DNA of 64,000 nucleotides from an uncultured Paracoccaceae bacterium (GTDB lineage Bacteria > Pseudomonadota > Alphaproteobacteria > Rhodobacterales > Rhodobacteraceae): the NCBI GenBank assembly GCA_951812615.1, contig CATOSU010000002.1, positions 186,001-250,000 of the forward strand. The letters run 5' to 3'. Below are positions 37,459-46,779 of this stretch, in pieces. The position numbers were made by a program, and so were the translations under genes. Each line of letters starts with the position of its first letter. The first letter of the stretch is position 1. Below the pieces are notes generated by a model, which had not been told where the DNA came from, ran no database searches, and was given only the letters and a program-made list of their open reading frames with translations.

Positions 37459-38262
37459 ATGACCATACACGTCGAAACCGACGCCGGCATCACGACGATA
37501 TCCATCAACCGCCCGGACAGCCGGAACGCGGTGAACCCGGACACTGCCCGCGCGCTCTATGCCGCGTTTCTGGCGTTCGAGGCTGCGCAAGATCAGCAGG
37601 TCGCGGTGCTGACCGGCATCGGCGGCTATTTCTGCGCCGGTTTTGACCTCAAGGCCGCCGGTTCGGGAAACTCCGATGACTGGATTGGCGAGGTGGACCT
37701 GCCCGATGACTGGACCGACCCGATGACAGACCCGCGCCCCGGTCCGATGGGACCCAGCCGCCTGATGCTGTCCAAACCGGTGATCGCCGCAATCGAGGGC
37801 CCGGCAGTGGCCGGCGGCATGGAACTGGCGGCGTGGTGCGACATGCGGGTGATGGCCGAAGGATCTTTTGCCGGGGTGTTTTGCCGTCGCTGGGGCGTGC
37901 CGCTGATCGATGGCGGCACAGTCCGTTTGCCCGCGATGCTCGGACAGGGGCGCGCCAGCGACCTGATCCTGACCGGCCGTCCGTTGCCGGCGGAGGAGGC
38001 TTTGATGATGGGGTTTGCCAACCGCACCTGCCCGACCGGCACCGAGCTGGCCATGGCACGGCAGATCGCCCATGACCTGATCCGCTTTCCGCAGGCCTGC
38101 ATGCGCGCCGATCACCTATCCGCCCGATTGCCGCCCGCACAGCTGGCCGAGGCCCTGAAGCGGGAATGGCGGTCGGCCTCAGCTTTTGCGGCGGAAGGCC
38201 GCACCGGCGCCGCCCGCTTTGCCTCGGGCAAGGGGCGGGGCGGCGATTTCGGGGAAATCTGA
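37459..38262 (+). CDS. Crotonase/enoyl-CoA hydratase family protein
   Basis: The 267-residue protein has the crotonase oxyanion-hole regions GYFCAGFDLKA and GPAVAGGMELAAWCDMRV and the later RRWGVPLIDGGTVRLP. The last segment has Asp at a position often held by a catalytic Glu in hydratases, so isomerase, hydrolase or another CoA reaction is possible. The start has GGAGG 9 bases upstream. It is a single gene between slyX and hisS, so context gives no pathway. Confidence 0.85.
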   Translation: MTIHVETDAGITTISINRPDSRNAVNPDTARALYAAFLAFEAAQDQQVAVLTGIGGYFCAGFDLKAAGSGNSDDWIGEVDLPDDWTDPMTDPRPGPMGPSRLMLSKPVIAAIEGPAVAGGMELAAWCDMRVMAEGSFAGVFCRRWGVPLIDGGTVRLPAMLGQGRASDLILTGRPLPAEEALMMGFANRTCPTGTELAMARQIAHDLIRFPQACMRADHLSARLPPAQLAEALKREWRSASAFAAEGRTGAARFASGKGRGGDFGEI

Positions 38263-38280
38263 CCCTGTTCTTCTTCTGTT

Positions 38281-38340
38281 TGGAAAATACCTCGGGGTGA
38301 ACTGGCCGAAGGCCAGGAGGGGCAGCGCCCCTGCTTGCCC
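38281..38340. repeat. Intergenic palindromic repeat upstream of hisS
   Basis: CTGGCC-GAA-GGCCAG (38302-38316) and AGGGGC-AGC-GCCCCT (38318-38332) form two adjacent perfect hairpins. They follow an AT-rich core whose reverse strand reads GAGGTATTTTCCAAACAGAA, similar to the core inside xdhB. It probably belongs to a dispersed REP-like family, and the hairpins may also end crotonase transcription. Confidence 0.6.
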
Positions 38341-38394
38341 CCCGGCGGACCATGGGCTAGACCGCGCCGCGACAGAACCACGGGAGGACAGCCC

Positions 38395-39873
38395 ATGGCC
38401 AAGCCCAAGAAACAGCCCCGCCCCAAGGCCGTGACGCCCAAGGGGTTCCGCGACTACTTCGGCGCGGAGGTGACCCAGCGGACAGAAATGCTGCGCGCGA
38501 TTGCCGGGGTCTATCACCGCTACGGGTTCGACGCGCTGGAAAGCTCGGGCGTCGAAACGGTTGAGGCACTGGGAAAATTCCTTCCGGATGTGGATCGCCC
38601 GAACGAAGGTGTCTTTGCCTGGCAGGAGGACGAAGGCGACTGGCTGGCCCTGCGCTATGACCTGACCGCCCCGCTGGCCCGCGTTTATGCCCAGCACCGC
38701 AATGACCTGCCGACGCCCTATCGCCGCTACGCGATGGGCCCCGTCTGGCGCAACGAAAAACCCGGCCCGGGGCGGTATCGCCAATTCTACCAATGCGATG
38801 CGGATACGGTCGGCAGCGCCTCGATGGCGGCCGATGCCGAGATCTGCGCGATGCTCAGCGATACGCTGGAAGCGGTCGGTATCCCGCGCGGCGACTATGT
38901 GATCCGCGTCAACAACCGCAAGGTTCTGAACGGCGTTCTGGAAACCATGGGGCTGGCTGACACGGCGCAGCGCGACGCGGTTCTGCGCACGATCGACAAG
39001 TTCGACAAGGTCGGCGAAACCGGTGTGCGGGAATTGCTGGGCAAGGGCCGGCTGGATGCGTCAGGGGCCTATATCGATGGCGTCGGACTGGCCGCTGAGC
39101 AGGCTGAACCGGTGGTGGCCTTCCTGACCTCCGGCGGGTCATCGACGGCTGAAACGCTGGACAATCTGCGCCGCGCTGTCGGTTCGTCCGAAACCGGGGC
39201 GCGTGGCGTTGACGAATTGCAACAGATCGCGGACCTGCTCGCCGCGCAGGGCTATGGCCGTGACCGCATCGTCATCGACCCCTCGGTCGTGCGCGGGCTG
39301 GGCTACTACACCGGCCCGGTCTACGAGGCAGAGCTGACCTTCGAGATCACCGACGAAAAAGGTCGCCCTCGCCAGTTCGGATCGGTTGCCGGCGGCGGGC
39401 GTTACGACGATCTGGTCAAGCGCTTCACCGGTCAGGAGGTTCCGGCCACGGGCATTTCCATCGGTGTTGACCGGCTGCTTGCCGCCCTGCGCGAGAAGGG
39501 ACGGCTACGGACCGCCGAGCAGGGCCCCGTGGTGGTGACGGTTATGGACCGCGACCGGATGGCGGATTATCAGTCCATGGTGGCCGAACTGCGGCAGGCC
39601 GGGATCCGGGCCGAGGTCTATCTTGGCAACCCCAAGAACTTCGGAAATCAGCTGAAATATGCGGATCGCCGCGCCAGCCCCGTCGCCATCATCGAGGGCG
39701 CAGATGAAAAGGCCAGCGGCGTCGTTCAGATCAAGGACCTGATCCTTGGCGCCGAGATTGCCGAAAACGCCACGTTGGAAGAATGGAAGGAACGGCCCAG
39801 CCAGTTCGAAGTGAAGCGCGGTGACATGGTCGTCCGCGTCCGCGAAATCCTGTCCGGGCACCAACAGAGCTGA
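38395..39873 (+). CDS. hisS: Histidine--tRNA ligase
   Basis: The 492-residue class II synthetase has GFRDYFG at the N-terminus, [14 protein letters not shown] (motif region), motif 2 [15 protein letters not shown], the histidine-binding [17 protein letters not shown], motif 3 [13 protein letters not shown], and a C-terminal anticodon-binding domain. It charges tRNA-His. GGGAGGA precedes ATG 38395. It overlaps hisZ by one base, and the hisS-hisZ-hisG order is common in Rhodobacterales. Confidence 0.96.
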   Translation: MAKPKKQPRPKAVTPKGFRDYFGAEVTQRTEMLRAIAGVYHRYGFDALESSGVETVEALGKFLPDVDRPNEGVFAWQEDEGDWLALRYDLTAPLARVYAQHRNDLPTPYRRYAMGPVWRNEKPGPGRYRQFYQCDADTVGSASMAADAEICAMLSDTLEAVGIPRGDYVIRVNNRKVLNGVLETMGLADTAQRDAVLRTIDKFDKVGETGVRELLGKGRLDASGAYIDGVGLAAEQAEPVVAFLTSGGSSTAETLDNLRRAVGSSETGARGVDELQQIADLLAAQGYGRDRIVIDPSVVRGLGYYTGPVYEAELTFEITDEKGRPRQFGSVAGGGRYDDLVKRFTGQEVPATGISIGVDRLLAALREKGRLRTAEQGPVVVTVMDRDRMADYQSMVAELRQAGIRAEVYLGNPKNFGNQLKYADRRASPVAIIEGADEKASGVVQIKDLILGAEIAENATLEEWKERPSQFEVKRGDMVVRVREILSGHQQS

Positions 39874-40961
39874 TGCCCTCCCGCTCTGACATCCTTGCGC
39901 GGGCGGCGATGCTGCGCGCCCGGTTCGAAGCCGCCGGCGCGATTGTCGTCGAAACCCCGATCCTGCAGCCGGCAGAAGCCCTGCTGGATCTGTATGGCGA
40001 GGACATCCGCGCCCGCGCCTATGTCACCTCGGACGCGCTGCGCGGCGAGCAGATGCTGCGCCCGGATTTCACCGTGCCGGTGGTCCTGATGCACATGGCA
40101 GACGGCGCCGAACCCGCGCGGTACACGTATTCAGGCGAGGTGTTTCGCCGGCAGGAGCACGATCCGGACCGGGCCAGCGAATACATCCAGGTCGGCTATG
40201 AGCTGTTTGACCGGACCGACCCGGCGGCGGCAGATGCCGAGGTATACGCCTTGATCCGCGACGCGGTTGCCGACCTGCCGCTGCGCTCGGCCACTGGCGA
40301 CATGGGCATCTTGCTGGCTGCCGTCAAAGGCCTGCGGATCAGCGACCGCCGCCGCAACGCGCTGATGCGCCATATCTGGCGCCCGCGCCGGTTCCGGTTT
40401 CTGCTGGACCGGTTTGCCGGCCGGTCCCCGGTGCCGCCCACCCGCGCCGCGCTGATCGCCGAGGACAACCCGATCGAAGCCGGCGTTCCCGAAATCGGCC
40501 TGCGCAGCCGGGCCGAGGTCGAAGACCGCATTCGCGCCCTGCGCGCCGACGCCACCGAACCGCCCCTGTCTGAAAGCGAGCTTTCCGCGCTGGAGGCCCT
40601 GCTGTCGGTTCAGGAGACCGTGCCCTATGCGCTGGAGCATCTGCGCGACATCGCCGTGGATCTGCCGCATATCACCCCGGCACTGGACCGGCTGGAACGC
40701 CGGGCCGATGCGCTGGCGCAGCGCGGCATCGCCGTCGACGGGTTGGATTTCGAGGCCAGCTATGGCCGCACGTCGATGGAGTATTACGACGGGTTCGTCT
40801 TTGGTTTCTACGCCGAACGCCGCCCGGGCCTGCCCCCTGTTGCCTCCGGCGGGCGCTATGATGCGCTGACCCGGCATCTGGGCGGCGGTGCGGCGATCCC
40901 GGCGGTCGGCGCGGTGCTGCGCCCGGGACTGATGCTGGAACTGGAGGGCACCGGGCCATGA
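39873..40961 (+). CDS. hisZ: ATP phosphoribosyltransferase regulatory subunit
   Basis: The 362-residue protein is a HisRS-like paralogue: LRPDFTVPVVLMHM, YSGEVFRRQEHDPDRASEYI and SGGRYDALTRHLG match HisZ. It lacks the anticodon-binding domain. HisZ binds the short HisG and makes its activity sensitive to histidine. It is translated in overlap with hisS before it and hisG after it. Confidence 0.93.
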   Translation: MPSRSDILARAAMLRARFEAAGAIVVETPILQPAEALLDLYGEDIRARAYVTSDALRGEQMLRPDFTVPVVLMHMADGAEPARYTYSGEVFRRQEHDPDRASEYIQVGYELFDRTDPAAADAEVYALIRDAVADLPLRSATGDMGILLAAVKGLRISDRRRNALMRHIWRPRRFRFLLDRFAGRSPVPPTRAALIAEDNPIEAGVPEIGLRSRAEVEDRIRALRADATEPPLSESELSALEALLSVQETVPYALEHLRDIAVDLPHITPALDRLERRADALAQRGIAVDGLDFEASYGRTSMEYYDGFVFGFYAERRPGLPPVASGGRYDALTRHLGGGAAIPAVGAVLRPGLMLELEGTGP

Positions 40962-41647
40962 CGCTCAAACTCGGGGTGCCGTCCAAGGGTCGGCTGATGG
41001 AAAAGACTTTTGAATGGTTCGACCGCCGCGGCGTGCGCCTGTCGCGGACCGGGTCCGACCGGGAGTATTCCGGTGCCGTCGAAGGTGTTGACGACATGGC
41101 GCTGGTCCTGCTGAGCGCGGGCGAAATCCCGCGCGAACTGGCGGCTGGACGGATCCATCTGGGCGTGACCGGGACCGATCTGGTGCACGAGAAGCTGCCG
41201 CTGTGGGAACAGTTGGTTGAAGAGCTGGCGCCGATGGGGTTCGGACAGGCAGATCTGGTGCTGGCGGTGCCGCGCTTCTGGGCGGATGTTGACACGTTGG
41301 ACGATCTGGATGCCGCGGCCTCGGGGTTTCGGGCCCGTCACGGGTTGCGCCTGCGGATCGCGACCAAGTATCACCGGCTGGTGCGCGAATTCCTGACCGA
41401 TGGCGGGGTGGCGGACTACGCGCTGGTCGACAGCCAGGGCGCGACCGAAGGCACGGTCAAGAACGAAACCGCCGAAGCGATTGCCGATATCACCTCGACC
41501 GGGGAAACCCTGCGGGCCAACCACCTGAAGATCCTGTCGGATGGGCTGATCCTGCGATCTCAGGCGACGTTGTGGCGCAGCCGCACGGCGCCGGCCTCAG
41601 AGGCCGAAACCGCGGCACTGCAGGCGCTGAAGTCCCTCTGTTTCTGA
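40958..41647 (+). CDS. hisG: ATP phosphoribosyltransferase, short form
   Basis: The 229-residue catalytic subunit does the first step of histidine synthesis (PRPP plus ATP to phosphoribosyl-ATP). Seen are LGVPSKGRLMEKT at the start, AGRIHLGVTGTDLV and IATKYHRLVREFL, and the PRPP-binding region DYALVDSQGATEGTVK. It lacks the C-terminal regulatory domain of the long form, in keeping with the hisZ next to it. It overlaps hisZ in ATGA. Confidence 0.95.
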   Translation: MTLKLGVPSKGRLMEKTFEWFDRRGVRLSRTGSDREYSGAVEGVDDMALVLLSAGEIPRELAAGRIHLGVTGTDLVHEKLPLWEQLVEELAPMGFGQADLVLAVPRFWADVDTLDDLDAAASGFRARHGLRLRIATKYHRLVREFLTDGGVADYALVDSQGATEGTVKNETAEAIADITSTGETLRANHLKILSDGLILRSQATLWRSRTAPASEAETAALQALKSLCF

Positions 41648-41659
41648 CGACCCCGGACG

Positions 41660-41685
41660 GCGCGGCATGAGATGAGGTGCCGCGC
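41660..41685. terminator. Possible hairpin terminator after hisG
   Basis: GCGCGGCA and TGCCGCGC form a perfect 8-base stem around a 10-base loop, 13 bases past the hisG stop. No T-run follows, so efficient intrinsic termination is uncertain. It lies between the convergent hisG and yidD genes. Confidence 0.4.
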
Positions 41686-41771
41686 ATGGCCACCTTACGG
41701 CCCGTCGATGCGCGGTTTTGTTCCGTGTTTAACAATCTTGAACGGTCGCTTCAGGCTGATTCCGTTCTTGC

Positions 41772-42005
41772 CTAACGGTCGCGCCGTTCCGGCACCGGAT
41801 CGTACCCATCCCCGCCCCAGGGGTGGCACCGGGCAATCCGTTTGGCCGCCAGCCAGCTGCCGCGGATGCCGCCGTGTTTTTCCAGTGCTTCCAGCGCGTA
41901 GACCGAGCATGTCGGCTGGTACCGGCAGCTATGGCCCAGCCACGGCGACAGGAACAGCCGGTAGAACCGAACCGGCAGGGCAACGATATGGGCAAGTGGC
42001 GTCAT
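41772..42005 (-). CDS. yidD: Membrane protein insertion efficiency factor YidD
   Basis: The 77-residue protein has the YidD features: an amphipathic N-terminus ([13 protein letters not shown]), [19 protein letters not shown] with two cysteines, and the [14 protein letters not shown] end. It assists YidC-dependent insertion at the inner membrane. ATG 42005 overlaps the rnpA stop. The order rpmH-rnpA-yidD is widely conserved. Confidence 0.95.
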   Translation of the reverse strand: MTPLAHIVALPVRFYRLFLSPWLGHSCRYQPTCSVYALEALEKHGGIRGSWLAAKRIARCHPWGGDGYDPVPERRDR

Positions 42006-42421
42006 CTTGTACCCCGGTGCAGGGATTGCAGGGCAGCGTTCAGATCCGAGAGCAGCCCGCCAAAGGGCCTGTCCGTCGTCGCGCCGGCCCTGCCGATCAG
42101 GACATAGTCCCACCCGTCCAGACCCTGCTGTGGCAGCACTGCCTGCGCCGCGGCGCGCAGCCGCCGCTTTGCACGGTTCCGGGCAACGGCGTTGCCGACC
42201 TTCTTGGAACAGGTGAAACCGACCCGGATGCCGGATGCTTCGTCCGGTCTGCGGCGGCGGGCCTGCACGATCATTCCCGGCGTTTTGGCGTGGCGCGCGC
42301 GCGCAGCCCGCAGAAAGTCCGCCCGCCGCGTCAACGTGGTGACCGGCAGACAAACGGACACCGCCGGAGGCGTTTCCCCGGTCGCGGCAATGCCTGCGTC
42401 GGGGACCTCCGGCGGTGTCAT
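42002..42421 (-). CDS. rnpA: Ribonuclease P protein component
   Basis: The 139-residue basic protein binds RNase P RNA for tRNA 5' maturation. [20 protein letters not shown] is the conserved RNR motif helix. The first 27 residues before LTRRADF are an extension not needed for the fold, so a later start cannot be excluded, but ATG 42421 lies 22 bases past rpmH in a normal operon position. Confidence 0.95.
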   Translation of the reverse strand: MTPPEVPDAGIAATGETPPAVSVCLPVTTLTRRADFLRAARARHAKTPGMIVQARRRRPDEASGIRVGFTCSKKVGNAVARNRAKRRLRAAAQAVLPQQGLDGWDYVLIGRAGATTDRPFGGLLSDLNAALQSLHRGTR

Positions 42422-42443
42422 GTTCTTGACCGTTCGGTGAGGC

Positions 42444-42578
42444 TCAGGCGCTCAGCGATTTGCGGCCGCGGGCGCGGCGTGCATTCAGGATCTTGCGCCC
42501 GGCCTTGGTGGCCATGCGGGCGCGGAACCCGTGGCGCCGTTTGCGAACCAGGTTCGAGGGTTGAAAGGTGCGTTTCAT
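42444..42578 (-). CDS. rpmH: 50S ribosomal protein L34
   Basis: The 44-residue basic protein reads [18 protein letters not shown] at the start and ends [10 protein letters not shown], the full and nearly invariant L34. It is the first gene of the rpmH-rnpA-yidD operon. The open frame continues upstream only as non-homologous sequence. Confidence 0.97.
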
Positions 42579-42700
42579 CGCTGCGTCTCCGTTCTGCAGT
42601 CGGGTCGGCGCGGAATCGCCCCCGGACATTCTTCGAAGCCCGTCCTCTAATGCCGGATCGGGACGAAGTCAAACCCTGCCATCGGCGGAAAAGCGGGCAT

Positions 42701-42739
42701 TTGCAACATTTTCGCGGGTGACCGGCGAAAATGTTTCAA
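42701..42739. promoter_or_regulatory. Long inverted repeat upstream of rpmH and the TVP38 gene
   Basis: TTGCAACATTTTCGC and GCGAAAATGTTTCAA are 15-base arms with one mismatch and a 9-base centre; the inner 11 bases are perfect. It is the only long palindrome in the 271-base gap between divergent rpmH and the TVP38 gene. It lies 123 bases before rpmH. An operator or a cruciform/hairpin signal are both possible. Confidence 0.5.
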
Positions 42740-42849
42740 TCACCCTTATCCTTGTCACCATCGATCAATGCCGCGTGATCCCGGTCACATCCGCGTACCG
42801 CATGCGCATCTACCCCTTATCAGGTCTTCAGAAAAACCGGTAAGGTATC

Positions 42850-43599
42850 ATGACACAAGTTTCCGAACCTGTCGGTCCCGTGCAGAAGCGCAGTTACCTC
42901 AGGCACTTGCCGCTCATCGTCATTCTGGCCGCCGCCGTGGCCGGCACAGTGGTGCTGGGCGATCACCTGAGTTTCGAAACTCTGCGCAACAACCGGGAGG
43001 CGCTGCTGGCGTTTCGGGACGCGCATTATCTCTCGCTGGTGTTGCTGTTTTTCGGGGTCTACGTGGTCATCGTCGCCTTTTCGCTGCCCGGTGCCGCGGT
43101 GATTTCTGTAACCGGTGGTTTTCTCTTCGGTCTTGCCGCCGGAACCGCCCTGAACGTGATCAGCGCCACCGTCGGCGCCAGCATCATTTTTCTGGCCGCG
43201 CGGATGGGGTTGGGGGAAATGATGTCAGCCCGGTTCGATGCCTCTACCGGCACAATGAAGAAGATCCGCGATGGCCTGCGCGACAACGAGCTCAGCGTGC
43301 TGTTCCTGATCCGTCTGGTGCCCTTGGTGCCGTTTTTTGTGGCCAACCTGCTGCCGGCCATGGTCGGGGTCAGTTTTGGGCGTTTCGTGTTCACCACCTT
43401 TTTCGGCATCATCCCCGGCGCGATCGTCTTCACCTGGATCGGCGTCGGGCTGGGCGAGGTGTTCGACCGTGGCGGCAGCCCCGACCTGACCCTGCTGTGG
43501 GAGCCGCATATCCTCGGCCCGATACTGGGCCTTTGCGCGCTGGCCGCACTGCCCATCTTGCTCAGGTCCCTGCGTGCAAACCGGGACCTTGGCGCATGA
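42850..43599 (+). CDS. TVP38/TMEM64 family (DedA-related) membrane protein
   Basis: The 249-residue protein has about six membrane segments and the VTT-domain core FSLPGAAVISVTGGFLFG, then RLVPLVPFFVANLLPAMVGV and FGIIPGAIVFTWIGVGLG. Such proteins act in membrane homeostasis, possibly as lipid flippases or transporters. It overlaps the oxidoreductase gene by 4 bases (ATGA), a pairing seen in other bacteria and sometimes linked to mercuric-reductase-like proteins. Confidence 0.9.
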   Translation: MTQVSEPVGPVQKRSYLRHLPLIVILAAAVAGTVVLGDHLSFETLRNNREALLAFRDAHYLSLVLLFFGVYVVIVAFSLPGAAVISVTGGFLFGLAAGTALNVISATVGASIIFLAARMGLGEMMSARFDASTGTMKKIRDGLRDNELSVLFLIRLVPLVPFFVANLLPAMVGVSFGRFVFTTFFGIIPGAIVFTWIGVGLGEVFDRGGSPDLTLLWEPHILGPILGLCALAALPILLRSLRANRDLGA

Positions 43600-45014
43600 C
43601 CCGCCTGAAGACCGACCTGCTGGTGATCGGCGCGGGTTCCGGCGGGCTGTCTGTTGCTGCCGGCGCCAGCCAGATGGGCGCCAATGTGATCCTGCTGGAA
43701 GGTCACAGGATGGGCGGCGATTGCCTGAATTATGGCTGCGTCCCGTCCAAGGCGCTGCTGGCCGCGGCGAAGGCCGCCAATGCGCAGACAACGACCGAAA
43801 CATTCGGAATTGCGGAGCAAACGCCGGATGTCGATTATGCCGCTGTGATGGAACACGTGGCCGACGTGATCGCGCAAATTGCACCGGTCGACAGTCAGGA
43901 CCGGTTCGAGGGGCTGGGTGTGCAGGTGATCCGCGAATATGGCCGGTTCATCTCTTCGACCGAGGTTCAGGCCGGCGACCACACCATCAGGGCGCGACGG
44001 ATTGTCGTCGCCACCGGGTCCTCGCCCCTGGTGCCACCGATACCGGGGCTGGAAGACGTGCCCTACCTGACAAACGAAACCCTCTTTGACCTGCGGGAAC
44101 GACCCAAACACCTTCTGATCGTCGGCGGTGGTCCGATCGGCATGGAAATGGCGCAGGCCCATGCCCGGCTGGGCAGCCGAGTCACGGTGCTGGAGGGCGC
44201 GAAGGCGCTGGGCCGGGACGACCCGGACATGACCGACATCGTTCTCACCCGTCTGCGCGAGGATGGTGTCCGCATCGTCGAAGGCGCGCAGGTGTCCGGG
44301 GTCGAAAACGCCGGTGACGGGCTGACCGTGACCACCACGGACGGGCAGACATTTTCCGGCTCTCACCTGTTGCTCGCCATCGGGCGCAAGGTGAACACCG
44401 ACCGGCTGAACCTCGACGCGGCAGGCATCGAAACCACCCGCACCGGGATCCGGACCGACGCCGCAATGCGCACCACCAACCGCCGGGTCTATGCTATCGG
44501 TGATGCCGCCGGCGGGCTGCAGTTCACTCATGTTGCCGGATACCACGCGGGGGTGATCCTGCGCTCAGCCCTGTTCGGACTGCCCGCCAAGGCCCAAACC
44601 GCACATATCCCGTGGGTCACCTACACCGACCCCGAGATTGCGCAGGTTGGCCTGACAGAAACCGAAGCCCGCGCCCGCCACGGCGACCGACTGGAGGTCG
44701 CGCAATTCGATTATGCCCATAATGACCGCGCGATCGCCGAACGCAAAACCACGGGGTTCATCAAGGTCATGGTGGCCAAGGGCCGTCCCGTCGGTGCATC
44801 CATTGTCGGGCATCAGGCCGGCGAGATCATCAACCTCTGGGCGCTGGCACTGGCAAACAACATGAAAATGAGCCAGATTTCCGCAATGGTTTCGCCCTAT
44901 CCGACCTACGGCGAGCTTTCCAAACGGGCTGCAGGCGCTTATTTCTCTCCAAAGCTGTTTGACAGCCCGAGGGTGAAAAAGGTGGTCGGGCTGGTACAGA
45001 GGATACTGCCCTGA
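43596..45014 (+). CDS. Pyridine nucleotide-disulfide oxidoreductase (mercuric reductase/LPD-like)
   Basis: The 472-residue flavoprotein has an FAD site (LLVIGAGSGGLSVAAGASQ), a redox-active disulfide GGDCLNYGCVPSKAL, an NAD(P) site (HLLIVGGGPIGMEMAQAHARL), GDAAGG and the dimerisation domain. The usual C-terminal His-x-x-x-x-Glu pair of lipoamide dehydrogenases is not seen where HAHPT-E is expected: the end reads MVSPYPTYGELSK. So it is not a classical dihydrolipoyl dehydrogenase; its substrate is unknown. It is translationally coupled to the TVP38 membrane protein. Confidence 0.88.
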   Translation: MTRLKTDLLVIGAGSGGLSVAAGASQMGANVILLEGHRMGGDCLNYGCVPSKALLAAAKAANAQTTTETFGIAEQTPDVDYAAVMEHVADVIAQIAPVDSQDRFEGLGVQVIREYGRFISSTEVQAGDHTIRARRIVVATGSSPLVPPIPGLEDVPYLTNETLFDLRERPKHLLIVGGGPIGMEMAQAHARLGSRVTVLEGAKALGRDDPDMTDIVLTRLREDGVRIVEGAQVSGVENAGDGLTVTTTDGQTFSGSHLLLAIGRKVNTDRLNLDAAGIETTRTGIRTDAAMRTTNRRVYAIGDAAGGLQFTHVAGYHAGVILRSALFGLPAKAQTAHIPWVTYTDPEIAQVGLTETEARARHGDRLEVAQFDYAHNDRAIAERKTTGFIKVMVAKGRPVGASIVGHQAGEIINLWALALANNMKMSQISAMVSPYPTYGELSKRAAGAYFSPKLFDSPRVKKVVGLVQRILP

Positions 45015-45028
45015 CCCGGAAGGATTAG

Positions 45029-46414
45029 ATGCTCAACTCGCTTTCCGGCCGTTTCCTGATCCTGACGACAGTTTTCGTCATGCTGGCCGAAGTGCTGATC
45101 TTTGTGCCGTCGATCGCGCGTTTCCGCGAAGATTTCCTGCTCAGCCGGCTTGAACGGGCGCAGATCGCGTCGCTGGCGCTGCTGGCCGACGACATGCTCA
45201 GCGAAGAGCTGGAATCGGAACTGCTGACCAATGCGGGTGTCTACAACGTCGTGCTGCGGCGCGACGAGGTGCGGCAGCTGATGCTGGCCTCGCCGATCCC
45301 GTCACCGATTGCCGCCACCTTCGACATGCGTGCGCCCGGGCCGACAACGTTGATCGCGGATGCAATGGCGCGGCTGTTCGAGCCGGAAAATCAGGTCATC
45401 CGCGTGATTGGCGCCCCGGTGCGGGAAGCCGGGTTGCTGATCGAAATCACCATGGAAACCATGCCGCTGCGCAACGCGATGATCGATTATGGCCTGCGCA
45501 TCCTTGCCCTGTCGGCGGTGATTTCGGTGTTTACCGCCGTGTTGCTGTTCATTGCGGTGCGCCTGTTGCTGGTGCGCCCGATCAAGGGCGTCGTGGGCTA
45601 TATGCAGCGTTATGCCACCGCCCCGGAAGACGCGCGCGGGATCATTCAGCCCACCGCCAGCGTGCGTGAACTGCGCGAGGCCGAGGAAGCCCTGCAAAAA
45701 CTGCAGACCGAGCTGACGCAGGCCCTGAAGCAGCGCGAGCGCCTTGCGCAGCTGGGCAGCGCGGTGGCCAAGGTCAGCCACGATCTGCGCAACATCCTGA
45801 CCTCGGCGCAGTTGTTCACCGACCGCATTGAAAGCAGCGAAGACCCGCTTGTCCGGCGCATGGCGCCCAAGCTGGTGGGGTCGATCACGCGGGCGGTGTC
45901 GCTGTGCGAAAGCACGCTGGCCTTCGGCCGGGCGGAGGAACCGGCACCGACGCTCACTGTCTTTGCGCTGTCGCAGATCGTGGACGACGTTTTTGCCAGC
46001 GAGCGGCTGGCCGAGGGCGCGAACCGGATCGACTTTGTCGAGGACATCCCGCCCGCACTGTCGCTGCGCGCCGACCCGGAACAGATGTTCCGGGTCCTGA
46101 CAAACCTTGTGCGCAATGCCCGGCAGGCGCTGACCACCTCGGGTCAGGCCGGAACGATCACGGTGCGCGCCCGCGAGATGGACGATCATTGGTGTATCGA
46201 GATTTCGGATGACGGTCCGGGCCTGCCCACAAAGGCGCGGGACAACCTGTTCACCCCGTTTCAGGGCGGCACACGCAAGGGCGGCTCCGGCCTTGGGCTG
46301 GCGATCTCGGCCGAACTTGTGCGGGGTCATGGCGGCGTGTTGCTGCTGAAGACCGATGGCGGGGACGGCACGACCTTCGAAATCCGGTTGCCCAAAGGCG
46401 ATGGAACCCTTTGA
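45029..46414 (+). CDS. Sensor histidine kinase
   Basis: The 461-residue protein has an N-terminal membrane helix, a periplasmic sensor of about 120 residues, a second helix (about 155-180), a HAMP-like linker, an H-box with His251 (AKVSHDLRNILTSA), an N-box (NLVRNARQAL), G1 (SDDGPGLP) and G2 (GGSGLGLAIS). It should autophosphorylate on His251. No response regulator is encoded next to it, so its partner lies elsewhere. GGAAGG precedes ATG 45029, 14 bases past the oxidoreductase, so it may share that transcript. Confidence 0.93.
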   Translation: MLNSLSGRFLILTTVFVMLAEVLIFVPSIARFREDFLLSRLERAQIASLALLADDMLSEELESELLTNAGVYNVVLRRDEVRQLMLASPIPSPIAATFDMRAPGPTTLIADAMARLFEPENQVIRVIGAPVREAGLLIEITMETMPLRNAMIDYGLRILALSAVISVFTAVLLFIAVRLLLVRPIKGVVGYMQRYATAPEDARGIIQPTASVRELREAEEALQKLQTELTQALKQRERLAQLGSAVAKVSHDLRNILTSAQLFTDRIESSEDPLVRRMAPKLVGSITRAVSLCESTLAFGRAEEPAPTLTVFALSQIVDDVFASERLAEGANRIDFVEDIPPALSLRADPEQMFRVLTNLVRNARQALTTSGQAGTITVRAREMDDHWCIEISDDGPGLPTKARDNLFTPFQGGTRKGGSGLGLAISAELVRGHGGVLLLKTDGGDGTTFEIRLPKGDGTL

Positions 46415-46498
46415 ACCGACACCGTTTCGCAACACGATGGTTTTCCCGAACTTCGTCTTGCAAAGCCTCCGCGCTATGGATACATGCAGGGCCTCAGT

Positions 46499-46575
46499 GG
46501 ACCGATAGCTCAGCTGGATAGAGTACCTGACTACGAATCAGGGGGTCGGGGGTTCGAATCCTCCTCGGTCCGCCA
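46499..46575 (+). tRNA. tRNA-Arg (anticodon ACG)
   Basis: A 77-base cloverleaf with encoded CCA: acceptor arms GGACCGA/TCGGTCC, D-arm AGCTCAGCTGGATAGAGT, anticodon stem CCTGA/TCAGG around loop CTACGAA (anticodon ACG), and T-arm GGTTCGAATCC. ACG is read after deamination to ICG by TadA. No integrase or repeated attachment site is seen beside it. Confidence 0.96.
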
Positions 46576-46779
46576 CTTATACCCGCAAAAGACCAGAACA
46601 AATCCGGCACCCTTGCGGCCGCGCGGAGCGTTCGTGCGCGCGGCTGCCGGATGCCACGCCCCCAAACTTCCGACAGTTCTGCAAAAAACTGCTGGCGAAA
46701 ATGGGCAGTTTCCCGACAATTCGTGGAAGATCCGGATCGCAAATGACCGAGTCGCCTGAACGACCCAGCGAGGTTTGCC

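Noticed and set aside
43596-45014. Calling the gene dihydrolipoyl dehydrogenase (lpd) or mercuric reductase (merA)
   Set aside because: The redox disulfide is present, but the catalytic C-terminal His-Glu pair and the merA C-terminal cysteines are not seen.
46499-46575. tRNA-Arg as an attachment site for a genomic island
   Set aside because: No integrase, no direct repeat of the tRNA 3' end and no change in base composition were seen downstream.
46618-46644. GC-rich hairpin after the tRNA gene as a terminator
   Set aside because: The 8-base arms are perfect, but there is no T-run and GC-rich inverted repeats of this size are expected in such DNA.
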